Shown here: one piece after another, positions 63,651 to 64,000 of the stretch | Position numbering within the stretch: position 1 is the first letter of the stretch | Layout of the letters: every line of letters begins with the position of its first letter | NCBI RefSeq assembly: GCF_030848505.1 | Contig: NZ_JAVDDU010000005.1 | Span: 62,001-126,000, forward strand | Source: Marinimicrobium hydrolyticum | GTDB lineage: Bacteria > Pseudomonadota > Gammaproteobacteria > Pseudomonadales > Cellvibrionaceae | Length of the DNA stretch: 64,000 bases | Direction: 5' to 3' | Program-made: the position numbers and the translations under genes | The notes under the pieces: generated by a model | The model's database searches: none | What the model was told of the DNA's origin: nothing | What the model saw: only the letters and a program-made list of their open reading frames with translations

Positions 63651-64000
63651 ATGAAATTATTACGGTACGGCGCGGATGGCCAAGAGCGTCCAGGTCTGTT
63701 GGATACTCAGGGTCAGGTACGGGATTTGTCCGGCGTGGTGCCGGATCTTGCGGGAGAAGCGTTGAGCCCCGAGAGTCTAAAGAAAATCGCTGCACTGGAT
63801 GTTGAATCTTTGCCCGTTGTCAAAGAACCCGGCCGCATCGGACCCTGTGTCGGCCGAGTGGGCAAGTTTCTTTGCATCGGCTTAAACTACGCTGATCACG
63901 CCGAAGAAACGGGTGCAAAAATTCCGGACGAGCCGGTAGTATTCATGAAAGCCACCAGCGCTATCTGTGGCCCCAATGACAATGTGATTCGCCCGCGCAA
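63651..64000 (+). CDS. FAH family hydrolase, probable 2,4-diketo-3-deoxy-L-fuconate hydrolase (3' partial)
   Basis: The frame runs off the window with about 116 residues seen. GAGGAAC lies before ATG 63651. MKLLRYGADGQERPGLLD is the family N-terminus, and KFLCIGLNYADHAEETGAKIPDEPVVFMKATSA is the diagnostic FAH segment with the His and first metal/acid ligands. Expected reaction: hydrolytic cleavage of the diketo acid to pyruvate and L-lactate. The metal-binding Glu/Asp cluster lies beyond the window edge. Confidence 0.88.
   Translation, partial: MKLLRYGADGQERPGLLDTQGQVRDLSGVVPDLAGEALSPESLKKIAALDVESLPVVKEPGRIGPCVGRVGKFLCIGLNYADHAEETGAKIPDEPVVFMKATSAICGPNDNVIRPR

Overview
The window reads like the chromosome of a polysaccharide-degrading marine gammaproteobacterium, probably of the Cellvibrionaceae/Saccharophagus-Teredinibacter-Gilvimarinus type. 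That placement is inference. It rests on two GH10 xylanases, a GH94 cellobiose phosphorylase, a chloride-type GH13 amylase, a GH84 enzyme, a GlyGly-CTERM sorting tail, an Entner-Doudoroff gene cluster and the gammaproteobacterial order alaS-lysC-csrA-tRNA-Ser. Base composition is moderately GC-rich, except for a more AT-rich patch near 48-49.3 kb. No phage, transposase, CRISPR array or rRNA was found.

Layout. 0-3.7 kb: 5'-truncated secreted xylanase, an aldo/keto reductase and a GH84 enzyme. 4.1-13.4 kb: pgi-edd-zwf-pgl-eda-gap-pyk, all on + and together covering glucose 6-phosphate to pyruvate by the Entner-Doudoroff route. 13.5-19.1 kb: M23 peptidase, YcaR, alaS, lysC, csrA. 19.1-20 kb: tRNA-Ser(GCT), whose 3' end is copied in inverted orientation, followed by a run of hairpins. 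20-22 kb: a protein O-mannosyltransferase homologue overlapping a PA14-like membrane protein. 22-31.4 kb: valS, an unidentified hydrolase-like protein with an SDR, an AidB-like flavoprotein and yqjG. 31.5-32.9 kb: yqjD-yqjE-yqjK-like stress/membrane operon, then ylqF. 34.6-39.5 kb: a tricorn-type protease and a stand-alone lpxD. 39.5-43 kb: an outer-membrane barrel protein, a phospholipase-D-type lipoprotein and small membrane proteins. 43-49.3 kb: chloride-type alpha-amylase with tandem operator-like sites, a DHFR-like protein, a DODA-type dioxygenase and unidentified proteins. 49.7-54.7 kb: cellobiose phosphorylase, an orphan solute-binding protein and a lipoprotein xylanase. 54.8-64 kb: L-fucose locus.

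How they work together. The last 9 kb encode an apparently complete non-phosphorylating L-fucose pathway: FucP uptake, aldo/keto reductase as fucose dehydrogenase, lactonase, split UxaA-type dehydratase, SDR dehydrogenase and FAH hydrolase. The products are pyruvate and L-lactate, and an LldD-type flavoenzyme divergent from fucP could oxidise the lactate. Two-chain UxaA, IclR regulator, FucP, amidohydrolase and SDR resemble the Campylobacter jejuni fucose locus. Xylanases, amylase and cellobiose phosphorylase would feed sugars into the Entner-Doudoroff block.

The least explained material is non-coding. It includes a multi-branched palindromic element at 29.73-30.38 kb with a related copy at 33.91-34.18 kb whose stem differences are compensatory. 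It also includes an inverted copy of the tRNA-Ser 3' end with a hairpin array beside csrA, an imperfect palindrome inside the fucose operon, and a 33-bp direct repeat flanking the amylase-to-49 kb segment.
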